A stretch of 64,000 nucleotides of DNA from the NCBI RefSeq assembly GCF_002078875.1, contig NC_034409.1, positions 61,715,874 to 61,779,873 on the forward strand, given 5' to 3'. Source of the DNA: Numida meleagris (taxonomy: Eukaryota; Chordata; Aves; Galliformes; Numididae). The position numbers and the translations under genes are program-made. Below are positions 1 through 13,368 of the stretch, one piece after another (position 1 is the stretch's first letter; each line of letters starts with the position of its first letter). Under the pieces are notes generated by a model. That model was not told where the DNA came from, ran no database searches, and was given only the letters and a program-made list of their open reading frames with translations.

Positions 1-66
1 AGCGGCTGGGGTCGCTTGGTTTGCTCAGCCTGGAGAAGAGCGGAAGTTCGGCTGAAGAAGGACTGC
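1..66 (+). mobile_element. CR1 LINE fragment (internal part of the 3' ORF)
   Basis: TTTGCTCAGCCTGGAGAAGA is the CR1 segment that encodes the [16 protein letters not shown] stretch in other copies in this window. It is cut off by the window edge and cannot be followed past about 66. Confidence 0.45.
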
Positions 67-3000
67 TCAGAAGCGGGATGGGTCCAGCAGAGAGCCGGCA
101 GCACGTGGAAGTGAAGTGGCACAGAGGTGGTGTTGGGATCTCCTGGTGGTTGTTGCATTACTCATAACTGGCAAAGCAAGAGCGAGTTCTACAAGTCGTT
201 CTGAGAGAGCGCTAATGAAGGCTGCTGCCGTATTATCCCAAATTTGGTTGCAGAATCTTACATGGAAGTAACGTTGCATTTCCCATTCCTCAGCCCTTTC
301 CTTTGGAACCACATTTGGGGAAAGTGGGGAAGGGCGTGCTTTAAGGCATCAAAGTTAACACAAAATATTTTTTAAATATATCTTATCAACACATTTTTTG
401 GAGACCCCCAAGTTCCCTTTCTCACACGTTATGTTTCAGCTGCCTGTGCCTCCTTGCGAACAGTTAAGATTTAGGTGCTAAATGGAACAGCCCTGGGGCT
501 TGGACTCTTTTTGGGGGAAAGATATGAAGTATGTTCCTGGTAGGTTTTTATTGTCTGTTCTGTCTAAGTGACAGATGTTTGGAAGCAGAGGTTTAGAAAG
601 AAAAGTAAAAGTACATGAAAAGGGGCAATTTATCACGTGGCTGTCCGGCTGTCTTTCCAGGAGTAAGGAAATATGTGCCATGTTTATCGTGATCTCATGG
701 TACAAATAAGAGGTGGTAATCACCATGTGATAAACTGTGTTTTATTAAAAATCTCTGCCTGCCTCTGCGCGCTCTGACGGCTAATCTGTCCCGCTGGAGC
801 CGTGTCTGACATTCCAGCCCCTTGAGCAGCTCCCAACAGCCGCTTTCTCTTTTTGAAAGCACTTGCCAGATAAATGTTTCATTCTTTTTTTTTCCCCAGT
901 TATACCAGTGTTCGGCAGAGGCTGGACAGTTTAGCTTGGCGGCGGTTCAGGAGGATCTGCATAACTCACTCGTGGCTTCAGGGATTGGGAGCCGTTCTTC
1001 TGTCGTGCATCTCTTGCTGCGTGGTTGGGCGTAGCATCCGCCAGGTCTTTCTGCAGTTTCCATCGCAGTCTCTCCCAGCTTGCAGGATTGCGTTTTGTTC
1101 TGTTCCATGCCTGGCTCCAGTCGATCATTTAAGAGATAACAAATGCAGATTCGTTCCCTCTCCTTTCTTTTCTTCTGCCACTCCGTTCCACGTGCTTTCT
1201 GCGTTTTTACGGCTTCCTGGAATGGAAAGCTCATGATTTTACCCACAGGAATCTTCTTGGCTTCTGGCTTTTTCCTTGCCAATAGGTGGTGGCCACTGGG
1301 GCCACAGGAGAGAAGTGGCACAAAACCGCTTCAACAGTGCAGCAAAACCCTACATCGTCTTTTAATGCAGATGGCTCTAGAGATCCAGGCTGGTATTTAA
1401 AGCATTGGTGCTTCCCTTCCCACCCTTGGAAAAAACAAGGCATGGATGTCAGCCACTGGCGTTTGGTGCAGAGGTTGCAGACCCGTGCTGTTTGGGTGTA
1501 GCCTGATAAATCCTGTTAGCTAATTTCCTGTGGCTGGCTGGTGCTGCATTTTTCAATCCTTTTGTCCAGCCCACCACCGCGTTGCTTCTCAGTTTAAAGC
1601 ATTTCTCCACATCCCAGGCTACAGTGGGGAAATTTCTCCTTTCTAAAAAAAATGTAACTGGCTTAAGAAAGAGTTCAGCTAAAGCTGCTTTGGAATTTAG
1701 GTTCTAGTGTCCTCCTCGCTCCAGGTGGCTGCAGTTGTCCTTCACAAATTGGTCTCCAGACCTTCTCCGTCAGATCTGCAGTGTGCCCACAAAACTCAGC
1801 TCGACCTGAGACAGCCCGTTGTCTTGAACAGGTTCCAGTTGGCTTCGTGGAAGGAACTTCTTGAGAGTTCATTTGGGAAATGGCTTTGTTCTGGGGAGGA
1901 GACCAAAGCGGTCCTTTGGCACTGCTGATACCTGAACCGCGATATTCTAGCTCAGCACAATGAGGGTGCTGGCTTCTTGTGGAGACAATGTGCAGTGTCA
2001 GCGCTGCACATGAGGCGGGGTGCTGCTGCTGGGCTTTGTGGCACTTAGCAGGGTGTCGGAGAGCAGCGATGGCGTGATTCAGGTTTTGCTTTCTTTGCTT
2101 GTGCACAAAGAAAAAATGATCCCCTACAACTCTTCTGTGAACGTAACCCGTAATTACCGACAAAGATCTCTATTAAGACGTGTACATTTAAGTGTAGGCA
2201 GAACATGTGTCATGAGCATATTTTAGATGCGTAAGTAAATATACACATATTGTACTCGTATGCACCTCTGTACATCAGGATGGAGCTGCTAAGTGAATGG
2301 ATTCCCTTTGGAATTCATACCGGTTGCGATCATTTTTTGACAAGACATTATCAAGGAAGTGTAATTAGTCACTGGGTTATTTGAAATTGTAACATTAGGC
2401 TCCTTTGGCGTTGCAGAGCTTTGTTGGGAAGCTTGGGTCACAATGAAGCATTCCTTAAAAATAATTTAAGAAGCAGTGTTTTTTAAATTGCAGGTATCGT
2501 GTCTCTTAAGGTGAGATGCTGTGTGAGTCTGTGTTTTAGGATTACACGGTTCCTCCTGCACAAAGTAATTCTGCTCTGCCCTGTATTTTCTGGCGTTGGG
2601 GGTGGCTTATCCGAAATACAGTGTACCATGGTGAAATTCAGAGCTGGTGTCTCAGTGCAAACACCAGCTCTGAATTGGAGCCTATGGGATTAGAGGTTTT
2701 TATCCAGGTTTTGATTTTACTTCTCAGTCAATAACTGCCAAGAATATAACTGCTTATATGGGGAAGAATGGTCAGAGGATATAAAGCGTGGGATTTGTGG
2801 ATTATATTCCCCATTTTGCCATTAAAGTGGCCACTGACTGTCACTGCTGAAGCAGATTGAAGCAAGTCCAAATGAAAGGATTACTGGGAGAACCGAAATG
2901 ATTATGGTCCAGGCAGCTGTGCTTGGATGTCATGTACCTATTGCCTATCATCTGCTCCTGTGTGACAGAGCTGTCTGGGGCTGGGAGAAGTGGTTGGGGC

Positions 3001-4184
3001 CCTGACCACAGCTCCACCATGCATGTCACACCCGTTGTAGCTTGTATGCACCTCAGCACCCAGTGGCTAAAATCATCAAAGGGAAAGTGTTCTGGGAGGG
3101 CAGGGTGTAAAATCTCTAACCTCACCGCTTGTAGTTTGCTGTACTGGGTGCTGTTTTAAGTGCGGGGCTTTGTCTGTCCTTTATTAGCAGAACCAAAGAC
3201 GATCAAGACGGTGGGAAGCATCTGATGTAATCATTATTATTAAAAACAGTGGCAGAAAAACAAAGAGGCCTTTCAGGTAGTGCTTGCTTTCCTAAGCCAT
3301 TCCTGGGGATTGAACTCTGAGACCTCTACGAGCGGAGCTGAAGCGGGCAGCCCCACAGCTCCGGCGCAGGCACGTGCACCTGACGTGCCATGCGGTACTG
3401 TCACAGCAGCACGCTGAGGAGGCTGCCTCCAGCAGCTGCACGGGCCAGTGCCCAGCAGGGAAGGGCAAACGCTGTGTTACATTCCGCTGGAACAAGAGGG
3501 AACGTTCTGGCTGTTTGCTGAGATGGGAGGAGAGCACGTGCCAGAAGGGTAGATGTAGCAGCTCTGGCCAGCTTGTGAGCGAGGGTTATTTGGCCATTAG
3601 GGACACTTGCCACCGATCCCTTCCATCAGAAGCTCCAAGGACAGGAAGGCATCCACACCTGTGCAAGTCCCACTCTGGGGGCAGCTGGCAGTGAGGTCCA
3701 CAGGAGGGTAACTCATAAGCTCTTCGGTAGAGTCAGAGGTAACCTCACAAGAAGGTAAACTCAGCCTGAGGTATGGATGTAGCCATATGGTTCTTAAACC
3801 ACAGTATTTCTGCACCCAAGGATTACTGCAGTGTTGATTTTAACTGTTAACTCCTCCCTCCCTGGAAACCAGCCACCGGCACATTTTCAGGTAGTAAATA
3901 GCCTTCTAAAATTGGCAGTTCACTAGAATTGGACAGAGTTATGTCACCTGCCCTACAAGCATTGGCTTCAATTAAGACTTTAGAGGAAAACTGAAAAATA
4001 AGGTAGTACTGTTTTGGAAAAATGCTGTGAAAATTGGTGCCACAGTTTCAGCCCAGTGTGAAGGAGCAGAAACTGCAGGTGAGAATTAGAAAATATAATT
4101 TCATATGGAATGTAGGATAAAAATGCAAAATTATGTTTTATAGAATGGGGAATTTGTATTAGTTCTGGCCAAAAGAAAGTCACT
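67..4184. other. Intergenic DNA upstream of WNT5B, no gene seen
   Basis: Short open frames only, none with recognisable domains or splice context. The one structural feature is the hairpin at 2635-2676. Confidence 0.6.
2635..2676. repeat. Perfect 16-bp inverted repeat with 10-nt loop
   Basis: Left arm 2635-2650 (AATTCAGAGCTGGTGT) is the exact reverse complement of right arm 2661-2676, with a loop at 2651-2660. Pairing breaks down outside the arms, so the whole hairpin is 42 nt. That is short for a microRNA precursor. It does not belong to any repeat family I recognise. Confidence 0.9.
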
Positions 4185-4436
4185 TTCGCATCGGAGGGGA
4201 GATTCAGATTGGATATAGGGAAAAAGGTTTTTATGAAAAGTGTAGCTAAGCTCTGGAACAGGTTGCCCAGAGAGGTGGTGGATGCCCCATCCCTGGAGAT
4301 GCTCAAGGTCAGGCTGGACAGGGCTCTGAGCAACCTGATCTACCTGTGGGCGTCCCTGTGCATTGGAGGGGCTTGGGCCAGATGGCCTTTAAGGGTCACT
4401 TCCAACTCAAATTATTCTGTGATTCTGTGTTTCTAG
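4185..4436 (+). mobile_element. CR1 LINE 3' end
   Basis: It contains TGGAACAGGTTGCCCAGAG, then CAACCTGATCTACCTGTGGG, and ends in the CR1 tail TTCTGTGATTCTGTG. It belongs to the same CR1 type as the copies near 19.7 and 20.5 kb. It is 5'-truncated, as most CR1 copies are. Confidence 0.88.
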
Positions 4437-4487
4437 AAGTAATAGTTTAGAAAGTGTTGGTGCCAGATTTGCTTGATTTCCCAAAAG

Positions 4488-4517
4488 TTTTTTGTTTGTT
4501 TGTTTGTTTGTTTTTTT
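4488..4517. repeat. (TTTG)n simple repeat
   Basis: A run of GTTT units ending in poly-T. Confidence 0.9.
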
Positions 4518-4699
4518 CTGCAACTCCAGTAGATATATAGAGAAGTGGCAACAGTTGTAGCTTCTGCTCTTGGGCACTTGCAGGCACTCTAAAACCTCAC
4601 TCACTCAAATTGCTAAATTGGCCTAAATGCGGTATCTAGTAGAACATGACAAAAAAATCTTGAAAATCTCTGAAAATGTGTGGGTGAGGTGAAAGACAG

Positions 4700-5425
4700 A
4701 TACGAGCAGAGTGGGGGGAAAGGAGAAATAACCGCATGTACCAGTACAGGTTGGCGGATGACCTGCTGGAGAGGAGCTCTCTGGAGAGGAACCTGGGGGT
4801 CCTGGTGGGCGACAGGTTGGCCATGAGCCAGCAGTGTGCCCTGGTGGCCAAGAAGGCCAATGGCATCCCGGGGTGCATTAAAAAGAGCGTGACCAGGAGG
4901 TGATCCTCCCCTCTACTTTGCCCTGATCAGGCCTCACCTGGAGTATTGTGTCCAGTTCTGGGCTTCTCGGTACAAAAACGACAGGGATCTCCGGGAAGGA
5001 GTACAGCGGAGGGCCGCAAAGATGATAAAGGGCCTGGAGCACCTCTCTTATGAGGAAAGGCTGAGTGACCTGTGTCTGTTCAGCCTTGAGAAAAGAAGAC
5101 TCAGAGGGGATCTGATCAATGTTTATAAATATGTAAGGTGCAGGAGGCAAAGGGACAAGGCCAGACACTTTTCAGTGGTGCGCAGCGATGGGACAAGGGG
5201 AAATGGCCACAAACTGAAGCATAGGAAGTTCTGCACAAATGTGCATAAGAACTTCACGGTGAGGGTGATGGAGCGCTGGAACAGGCTGCCCAGAGAGGTT
5301 GTGGAGTCTCCTTCTCTGGAGACGTTCAAGACCTGTCTGGACACCCACCTGTGCAACCTGGTGTAGGGAGCCTGCTTTGGCAGGGGAGTTGGACTCAATG
5401 ATCTCTAGAGGTCCCTTCCAGTGTT
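4700..5425 (+). mobile_element. CR1 LINE, about 0.7 kb 3' fragment with open C-terminal ORF2
   Basis: It starts in the segment reading CATGTACCAGTACAGGTTGG and runs through the ORF2 C-terminus to GATCTCTAGAGGTCCCTTCC. The frame 5022-5366 is open for 114 codons. It encodes the characteristic stretches [30 protein letters not shown] and [17 protein letters not shown], and closes with TAG after CNLV. The 5' part of the element, with endonuclease and most of the reverse transcriptase, is missing, so it cannot move by itself. Confidence 0.92.
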
Positions 5426-7372
5426 GGGGGTGGAAATTCAATGGGTAAGACGAAGTCCATGTTTTATGCTGGTTCTTCCAACTTGTTTCAGAAAAAAAGG
5501 AACCCTTGGCCTGGTGCATATTTGTTAATCTTCCATATAGCCAAACCCTGTCATGTATAATGAGAACACGACTTTCTTTAATCAAGATGGTTCCCAAGTT
5601 TTTTTTTTTTTTAATGTGTACACATAAGAGAATATGAGATAGAAATACTGCCTTTAGTCATTTTTTTTTCCCCCCAGCATACAAGCTGACTGAATTACAT
5701 GGAAAAGCAGCTTTCTTTCCACTATTTCACCCCTGAGATCTACTATTTTCCTAGTCTTGTTGGTGTTGTTGTTCCACGCTTTTTGCCAGCAAACGCAAGC
5801 TATATTCTTTATGTTCCTCTTGGAACAGCGAATCCTTTCGTCTGAAGATTATTCTTAATGCCCCGAAGCAGGAAACATAAACAAAAAACCTTTAGATATA
5901 TAGAAACCTCTGAAAATATTTATAGAATGGCAACAGCTGCCAGGACGTGGGAAGCGGCAGGTAACTAAATAATACTCCTCTGCATCTCTGCGGTGTGTGT
6001 CGTTTGGCAGGGTCAGAGCTCTACATAAGTGATTATACCATGAGTGCTGCGGTGGTTCTGGTTGCTCTGAGGGAGTTTTAGCCCTGTTGCATCAGTGGCG
6101 AAACCCAGACCCAAAGGCCTGGTTGGGAGGCGTGCACCTGCCTCAGTAGGTGCTTGAGCTCCCACTGCCTGACGGATGGTACGCAGCAGTCCAGGCACGA
6201 TGCAGGTGACAGAAGTCCAGGCCCCAGTGCTTCCCAGCTCCTGGTGGGCCCAGGCCTTGGGCCCAGGCCTGCTGGGGATGCTGCCTCGCTGGGTTTCAGC
6301 AGATCCTAGAGAGCACTGGTGTTTTAGCAAGTCAGCTGGCAGCCCCGGCTTGTTTTTTTTTCGCATGGTTCACATTCTTCCATCTAATTCCCACACTGAA
6401 AATTTCCAGCTTCCTATTTTCCCCTAGCTGTCCCAGCAAGACTTATTGAATATGCAGATGTGATGGCACACACACACACATGTGCTTTTCCTGAAGCAAC
6501 CCCTCAAAGTTTGTTCTGCGTGTTTGTTTTACTCCGTTTCCTCTAATCCCCAAAGTGACATTAAACAGATTTTTTTGTTTAACCTTTGTATGAAATGTGC
6601 TTATTTGCAAGGATATGCGAGTTTGGTTACATTTTGTTATATTCCCTTGTGTATGGAGGAGACAGTGACTAAATGAAAACATATTATAATTGTTATGCAC
6701 CACGCACAAATTTCTTTTCAGATGTCTTCTATGCATGCCTTCTCTAGGACGTATTTGTGAATGTGAACACCACTGTATTTTCAGACACATTCGTGTCATA
6801 AATAACAATGTTTTCACTTTGTGTTTAGCAATACGAGGGCCACTCATGCAAAGCTTTTGAAATACATTATCAGAGGGAGTGAGTACTGGAAAAACCAGGG
6901 CTGGTGGAAGAGGAGCTGGGAATGCTGATGACCGTCTGCTAGTGATGAGTCTCCTGGTACAGCATGGCACTGGGCCTGACCGAAGAGCTGAGCACACCCT
7001 GTCAGCACTAGTGAAGGAAAGACAATCAGAGAGCTGGCTTCTGCTCCAAGTGAGGAAGTTATTTTGCTGCAACAGCATAAATCCGTACTAGGATCTCTTG
7101 CTTTCCCTGCAAAATAGAGATTTGGGTGATTCCTTCTCTTCTACACAGTGACCACCCCAGGGGTAGGTGCATATATCCTCATTCACTGGCTTTCTGCGCT
7201 CTACAGAAACAAACAAGCATACAAGGCCGCACTCATTTCACCCTCCTATGCAGCACAGCATGCTTTTCTCACCTGCAAGGCAAGCAATCCTCACCTTCTC
7301 TACAAATACACTATTTTTGCAGGACATGCTTCACTGCATGGATATTGTATTTGTCCATCAAAGCCAAGATCA
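5426..7372. other. Intergenic DNA, no gene seen
   Basis: Unique-looking sequence. It includes a 13-bp tandem duplication (TGGGCCCAGGCCT twice) at about 6247-6272 and a short CA run at about 6468-6480. Confidence 0.55.
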
Positions 7373-8410
7373 CGGAATCATGAATCATAGAATCACTAAG
7401 GTTGGAGAAGACCTCTAAGATCATCCAGTCCAACCCCAGCCCATCCCCACCATGCCCACTGACCATGTCCCTCAGTGCCACATCCACACAGTTCTTGACC
7501 ACCTCCAGGAATGGTGACCACCGCCTCCCTGGGCAGTGTTCCAATGCCTCACCACTCTTTCTGAGAATAAATTATTCCGAATATCCAATGTGAACCTCCC
7601 CTGGTGCAACTTAAGGCCATTACCACTAGTTACCTCGGAGAAGAGTCCAACCCCCACCTTGCCACAACCTCCTTTCAGGTCACTGTAGAGAGCGATAAGG
7701 TCTCCCCTGAGCCTTCTCTTCTCCAGACTGATCAATCCCAGTTCCCTCAGCCGCTCCCCATAAGACCTGTGCTCCAGACCCCTCACAGCTCCATTGCCCA
7801 TCTCTGGCCACGCTCCAGAGCCTCATTGTCTTTCTTGCAGTGAGGGGCCCAAAACTGAACACAGTACTTGAGGTGTGGTTCCACCAGTGCTGAGTACAGA
7901 GGGATGATCACCTCCCTGCTCCTGCTGGCTGTGCTATTTCTGATCCAAGCCAGGATGCCGTTGGCCTTGGCCACTGGGCACACTGCTGGCTCAGGTTCAG
8001 CCGTCTGTCAACTAACACCCCCAGATCCTTTTCCTCCTAATACAGATTTCCAGCCACTCTGCCCCAAACCTGTGGCATTGCATGGGGTTGTTGTGACCAG
8101 AACGTAGGACCCAACACTTGGTTTTGTTGTAGTTCACACAGTTGGCCTCAGCCTAGTGATCCAGCCTATCCAGGTCCCTCTGTAGGGCCTTCTTACCCTG
8201 AGGGTAGATCAACACTTCCTCCCAGCTTGGTGTCATCTGCAAACTTAATGATGCAAAGTTAATGAAGGTGAACTCAATCTCTTTATCTGGATCATCAGTA
8301 AAGATATTAAACAGGGCCAGCCCCAATGCTGGGCCCTGGGGAATGCCACTAGTGACCAGTTGCTCTATCACAGCATCTGCAGGCAATGTCACGATACTGG
8401 TCCTGAAATT
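7373..8410 (-). mobile_element. CR1 LINE, about 1 kb 3' fragment, reverse strand
   Basis: On the minus strand, the 3' tail is at the left (ATCATAGAATCACTAAGG). The element then reads back through ORF2: [27 protein letters not shown], a [15 protein letters not shown] stretch (7783-7983), and at about 8153-8392 a reverse-transcriptase segment with VTSGIPQGPALGLALFNIF and KALQRDLDRLDH. Frameshifts separate these blocks, and the FADD catalytic box is scrambled. This is a dead LINE remnant. Confidence 0.92.
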
Positions 8411-11400
8411 ACTCTACCTCCCTTGGATGAATGAGGAGACTGAATTCCAGCTTCCCAGTTAGTCAGAACCCAAACGAGATGGCAGAGCAAATCAGCAGCA
8501 GTGCCAGGCAGACAAAGTCCTCACCCAACACTTGCTGTAGTCACCAGACACAAGGTCAGAGCCCCAGCTCGCTCCAGACAGAGACACCGTGGCGAGGGCT
8601 GTTCATGCCTGGGCTCTGTACGTGCTCCCTGCTGGAAATACTGCTGCAGTGCACACTAAGTGCCAGAAACACAGCCAGCATAAAGGTGTGGTGTAGCGTG
8701 GTGTGACCGGGGAGGGGAGGCTTGTGCCCAGGGTAAGGTCTGGCTACAGGAGAGGACTTGAGCCTCCTTCCCAGCCATGGCTGCTTCTGAAGATCCATAC
8801 TAAGGCAAGCCCCCTGGCCTCTGATAGATTGATGCATAGTCGTATGCACATGTGGAGTTTGGCCATGAATGAGAACTTGTCTGTAGTTGTTTGTTTCCTT
8901 CTACCAGTACCATCCCGAGAGCTGGTGACAGTAACGCACCATCTGATGCCGCAGCTGTGTCATCGTTCACAGGTGACATCAGCCCTCATTGTGTCGAAAG
9001 AAGTGGTCCTGCCCGCCTCCGTCTCTGGCTGAAGGCCAGATTCCTCAGTGTACGCAGCGTATGTCGGGCTGGAGCAGCACTTTCTGAGCAGATGAGGTGT
9101 TAGATAAGCACCTACATTTTCCAGATGATTAACCCCTTGGAGTTTTGATTCTGCTGGTTACGACATTTTTTTTTTTTTTTGTGTCAAAAGCAGGAAAGGG
9201 GCTTGGTTTTCCGTGGAGGCTTCTGAAGTCAGACTCCCCATTTTGAAGCTGAGCTCCTGGCAGGATAGAGCCCCCTCCTCCGTGCAGCGCAGGATGTGCA
9301 AGAGGCAGAGCACGCTCTGCAGCCCTCGGGGCTGGTGGAGAGCAGCCCGTGGCACTTTGCGCTGCCTCTCCTGATGCAAAGCAACTTTTTGCTTTTGTTA
9401 GCCCCACTGGGCCAGCAGAGCTGCGGGAGGAGAGATGGGGCTCTGCTCTAGTAGTGCCTATGCCACCAGCGAGCAGCCACACTGCAGCTTGTGGTGAGGA
9501 GAGAGGCAGAAAAAAAGGAGCTTTTTGGAATCGCTTTTGAAACGCACCAGTGACTTGGGGATTTTTCCAGTTCAGTTTTATTTCTGCCGAGGGACAGGGC
9601 AGGCTTGCAGAACTGGGGAGGCAGGAGCGTGGGACTAGATCTGTGTCTATCAGTGTAGATGTGCTGACTTCTGCTTACATCATCACCTTGGAAGGGCAGT
9701 GTCCTGCAGCATGGGGCTGCTGTGGGCTCCCAGGGGTGGGAGGCAGAGGTATGCGTGGCCCCAGTACTGCTGCCAGTGGGACGCGATTGCTGGCTGCAGT
9801 CTCAGTCTTGGCCTGCAGAGCTTTAAGGGATGAACTGGCAACACGAACAACTGGGTGTGAGCTGACCACGAACACATTCAGACTGGAAATTAGAGAAAGA
9901 GTCACAGCTTTTTGCCCGGTGAGATTGCAGACAGTGTAGGGACCCAAATAAAGCAAACAGCTTTTAGGATGCTCGGAAAATTTATTCACAAGATTGTATC
10001 GTTTGTCCCTGAAATATCACACAGCCCCTTCTTCCTAATACTTAATTAAAAAGAAAAAAAAATCAATGAATGATTGAGCTGCACAGTTTTATTAAATGTG
10101 TGCAGACCTTAATTTTGAAGGTTTTGCCTTTGGTTTAAAGGGTGACTAACCTGCACAACGCTGATGTACTGATACAACTCTTTCAGATCAAGTTTGCATG
10201 AATGCACATTCTGCTGAAAATTTGTATCATATCTCTTCTTTTTGGTACAAATGGACGTGCAGTCTATTTCCAAAACAGTTTGAACTCTTTTTGTTTTCAG
10301 TACTTCTGCTTTCTTTGCTGTCTTCCTCCATTCTTGCTCTCCGTGGTTAGGCACTCCAGGGACAGCTGTCACCGGGCTGCTGAGGCTGGCAGCTATGTCT
10401 TGGCATTTGTGCACGACACGGCCTGGTGACAGTGAGACCAAGTGCCCTTGGCCAGGGCAGCCATGGAAAAATGAAAGAGCGAGGTAGAGGTGAAAGGAAA
10501 TCTGGATCTGTCAGTGGGGTGGCAGGTGATGAGATGCAGAAAAAGGTAGCGCATGAGCGCATCAGGAGATCAAACTGAGCGCAGAAGTACCAAAAGAAAG
10601 GAGCAGAACGTAAATGGGAATCATCTGCCCTTCCAGCGGAGACAGACGGCGTGCATCAAGTTGGCGAGGCAAGGCAATGGCACAGGGAGAGAGATGGGCA
10701 CTGGGGTGCTTGGAGGAGGCTTTGTCACACCTTCTGTAAGCTGGACCTGCGGAGTGACTGGTGCGGGCAAAGTAATAATCATACTACATATAAAATAGCA
10801 TGTTTAGGCCAGGAAATGAGGACACCTGTGCGGCACCGCAGTGGCACAGTGCTGAGGGAGGGACTGGTCGTCAGCAAGGAGCAGCAGAATCCTAAACAGG
10901 CGTGGGTTGTGAGGATAACAGATGATGTGGTTTCTGGGTGAAGGCTGCGAGTGTCCAATCTGTATTCCCTACAAAACTGATTGAGTGGAATGGGCAGATA
11001 CGCAACTTTGATGAGATTCCTGAAGCCCTGGTAAGAGCTGTGGTTAAAACCAAGCCTGGCTGCCAGAAGCGAAGGTAGAGTAATTGGAATGGTACGGTAC
11101 ATCTCTTGGTGCTGTCCACAGCACGGATTTACACATGTAAGCCTTCCTTCCCAGCAGTGGGGCCCTGTGTCTCTCTGCTGACTCCTTGAATAGAGAAGAC
11201 TCTACTTAAGTGAATATTTTTCCCATCTCAAGTAAGTGTCTCATGTCAGTCCAGAGGGAGAGAGCAATGAATGTTTCTGGATGCGCTGGATGTTGCGAGG
11301 CATGAGAAACAGGCACTGAACCACAGTCAAGTCACAGAAATAAACAGGAACTTGAGAGAGGCTCGTGATCATAACAGGAAGAATGCACGTCCAGTTCTCC

Positions 11401-12559
11401 CCAGTCTGGGAGAAGGCAGACGAGATGCAGGAATGGTGATCATTTAAGTTATGCGGAAAGAGACACTTTCTTTCAGCTCTGCCTATAGCACTCAGTAAAG
11501 ATCTGTGCCACGTTTGGGGACATCCCAAATACTTGGAAAACAGTCAGTATAGGACAAGGAGTTTGCTCGAGCAGCTCTCCTTTTCCAGTTTATCAGGGCT
11601 GTCTTCCAGCCAGGGCTCAACTTTTTCGCCGCCTGCCAAATCTTTGGGAATGATCTCATGGACACGACCTCCCCTTCTTTCCTGGAGCCTCGCATCTTCG
11701 CTGCGGTGCACGTGGCAGGAACAGCATCGGGAAAGGGCTCTCTGGCGTGACTTCCAACGCTTGGCGTGCAAACTCGTGCTTCAGGCGCAGTTGTCACCTC
11801 TGAAAACTGAACAAAGGCAAACAGAGGTACTAATTTTAGGCAGCACGGTAGGCAATTGCCTAGGGCAGCGGAGGCTCGAGTGCATTAACCCAAGCTTCTT
11901 ATTTACTGAAAGCTCATTTTAAAGACCTGTAGGGCAAGTAGCAACAGATAGCAGCAAGGCAGGGGGCTTGGTGGTATTCTTCACACCACCAGCCAAACAC
12001 TTTGCAGCTTTTGACTTGGAAGTTGCTGGCACCTCCATCACTCGCAGCTACTTGTGCTAGAGGCAGACTTGAGCTGGGGTTCAGAGTTTCAGACATCTTC
12101 CACCAAAGCATCTCCTTCCTCAGCACCCATGAGGAGATGTGGTGAGAGCGAAGCACGGAGATGCACCTCTCCCTTCGTGTCATTTATTTGCGTGGTGCAT
12201 GCCATGTGCATGTGTGTGAAACAGCCGGGGCTGTTTTATCTTTTTGGGGTTTTTTGCCCTGATTCTTCCCACTGGCTGTGTAGAAATGGAAAGGTGGCAC
12301 ACGCTCTTCTCCACCAGCAAAAGGATTTTCTGTATCTGAAGCCGGCTTGGAAATTCTTGGGGTGACATCACACCGTGTCTGTGCAGCTTCATTGTTTGTC
12401 ATGGAAAAGCCATTCATCCATACACGACTTCCTTCCTCCCCAGACTCCCAGAGATAAACTTTCCATTCTGTCTATTCCCTATAGAAGCAGCCCCCATCCG
12501 TAGCTCTGCGCTCAGCCCTCACCAGCCCTCCATCGTGCTCGGGGCCGTGGGAGCAGGGA
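8411..12559. other. Intergenic DNA upstream of the WNT5B CpG island, no gene seen
   Basis: Mostly unique sequence without CR1 tails. An untranslated WNT5B first exon could lie here, but nothing in the sequence identifies one. Confidence 0.5.
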
Positions 12560-13368
12560 GAGGCAGGGTATGAAGGTGTGAATACAGTTACCCCGTGGAT
12601 CCCGCCGTGCTGGCCGCGGAGCTCCCCTCCTGCGTGGGCTGCGGGTCACACAAGGCTTTTCTGTCCCAGGGCCGATTTCGGCGCTGGCGGCCGCACATCT
12701 GCCTGCCAGGTGAGGCCGGTCACCAGCTGCAGGTAGAGCACATCTGGACGGGGCAGGAAGCGAAGCGTGCCGCAAACAAACGCAGCAATTGCGCCATGAG
12801 GAATTCAATGAAAAATATACTTCAGTAGGGCTGAGACCCTGGGTCTGGTGATTCCGTGGCTTGGGCCACGCTTGCATGAGGCAGAACAAAAGGCCCGGTG
12901 CTTGTGGCACAGCTTGAGCCTCGGTGGGGACAGCAGGAGGGGACAGCCAGGGATGCCAGGCCCGGGGGTGGCCTTGGGGATGTCTGTCTGTGGTGTGTGG
13001 CGTGGGGCCAGGCGGGACTGCGAGGACTGAGTGAGCCCTGACGCGCTTTTCCCTGCAGCACGAGGAGCGTTAGTCGTGGTACCCGTGCGGGTCCGGTGTT
13101 GAGGGCGGTACACTGAGAGGCTGCCGGGTTGCCCCCGTTGGGCTGTTGGGACCAGAGGGCATTTGGAGCTCTCTCTCCTCTCACCAACCCCGGCCCGGCT
13201 CCCCTTCTCCTGCCCATAAAGCCGACCGGCGCCGGTGCCAGCCCGGCCCGCAGCGCCGCCGACCTCCCCCTGCCCGGGGCCGCGTTTGAAGGCCGTTTCG
13301 GGGAGATGGGGAGGGGGGGGAGCATTTCCGAGCCGGCCCCCGCATTACAAAGGCGGCGGGGCGAGCGC

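Noticed and set aside
2635..2676. microRNA gene at the hairpin
   Set aside because: The stem is only 16 bp with a 10-nt loop and unpaired flanks, which is shorter than Drosha/Dicer precursors.
4700..5425. Functional autonomous CR1 element
   Set aside because: Only the last 0.7 kb or so is present. The endonuclease and most of the reverse transcriptase are missing.
7472..7801. A 109-codon minus-strand protein that looks like a gene
   Set aside because: It is the CR1 ORF2 C-terminus inside a truncated LINE, not a host gene.
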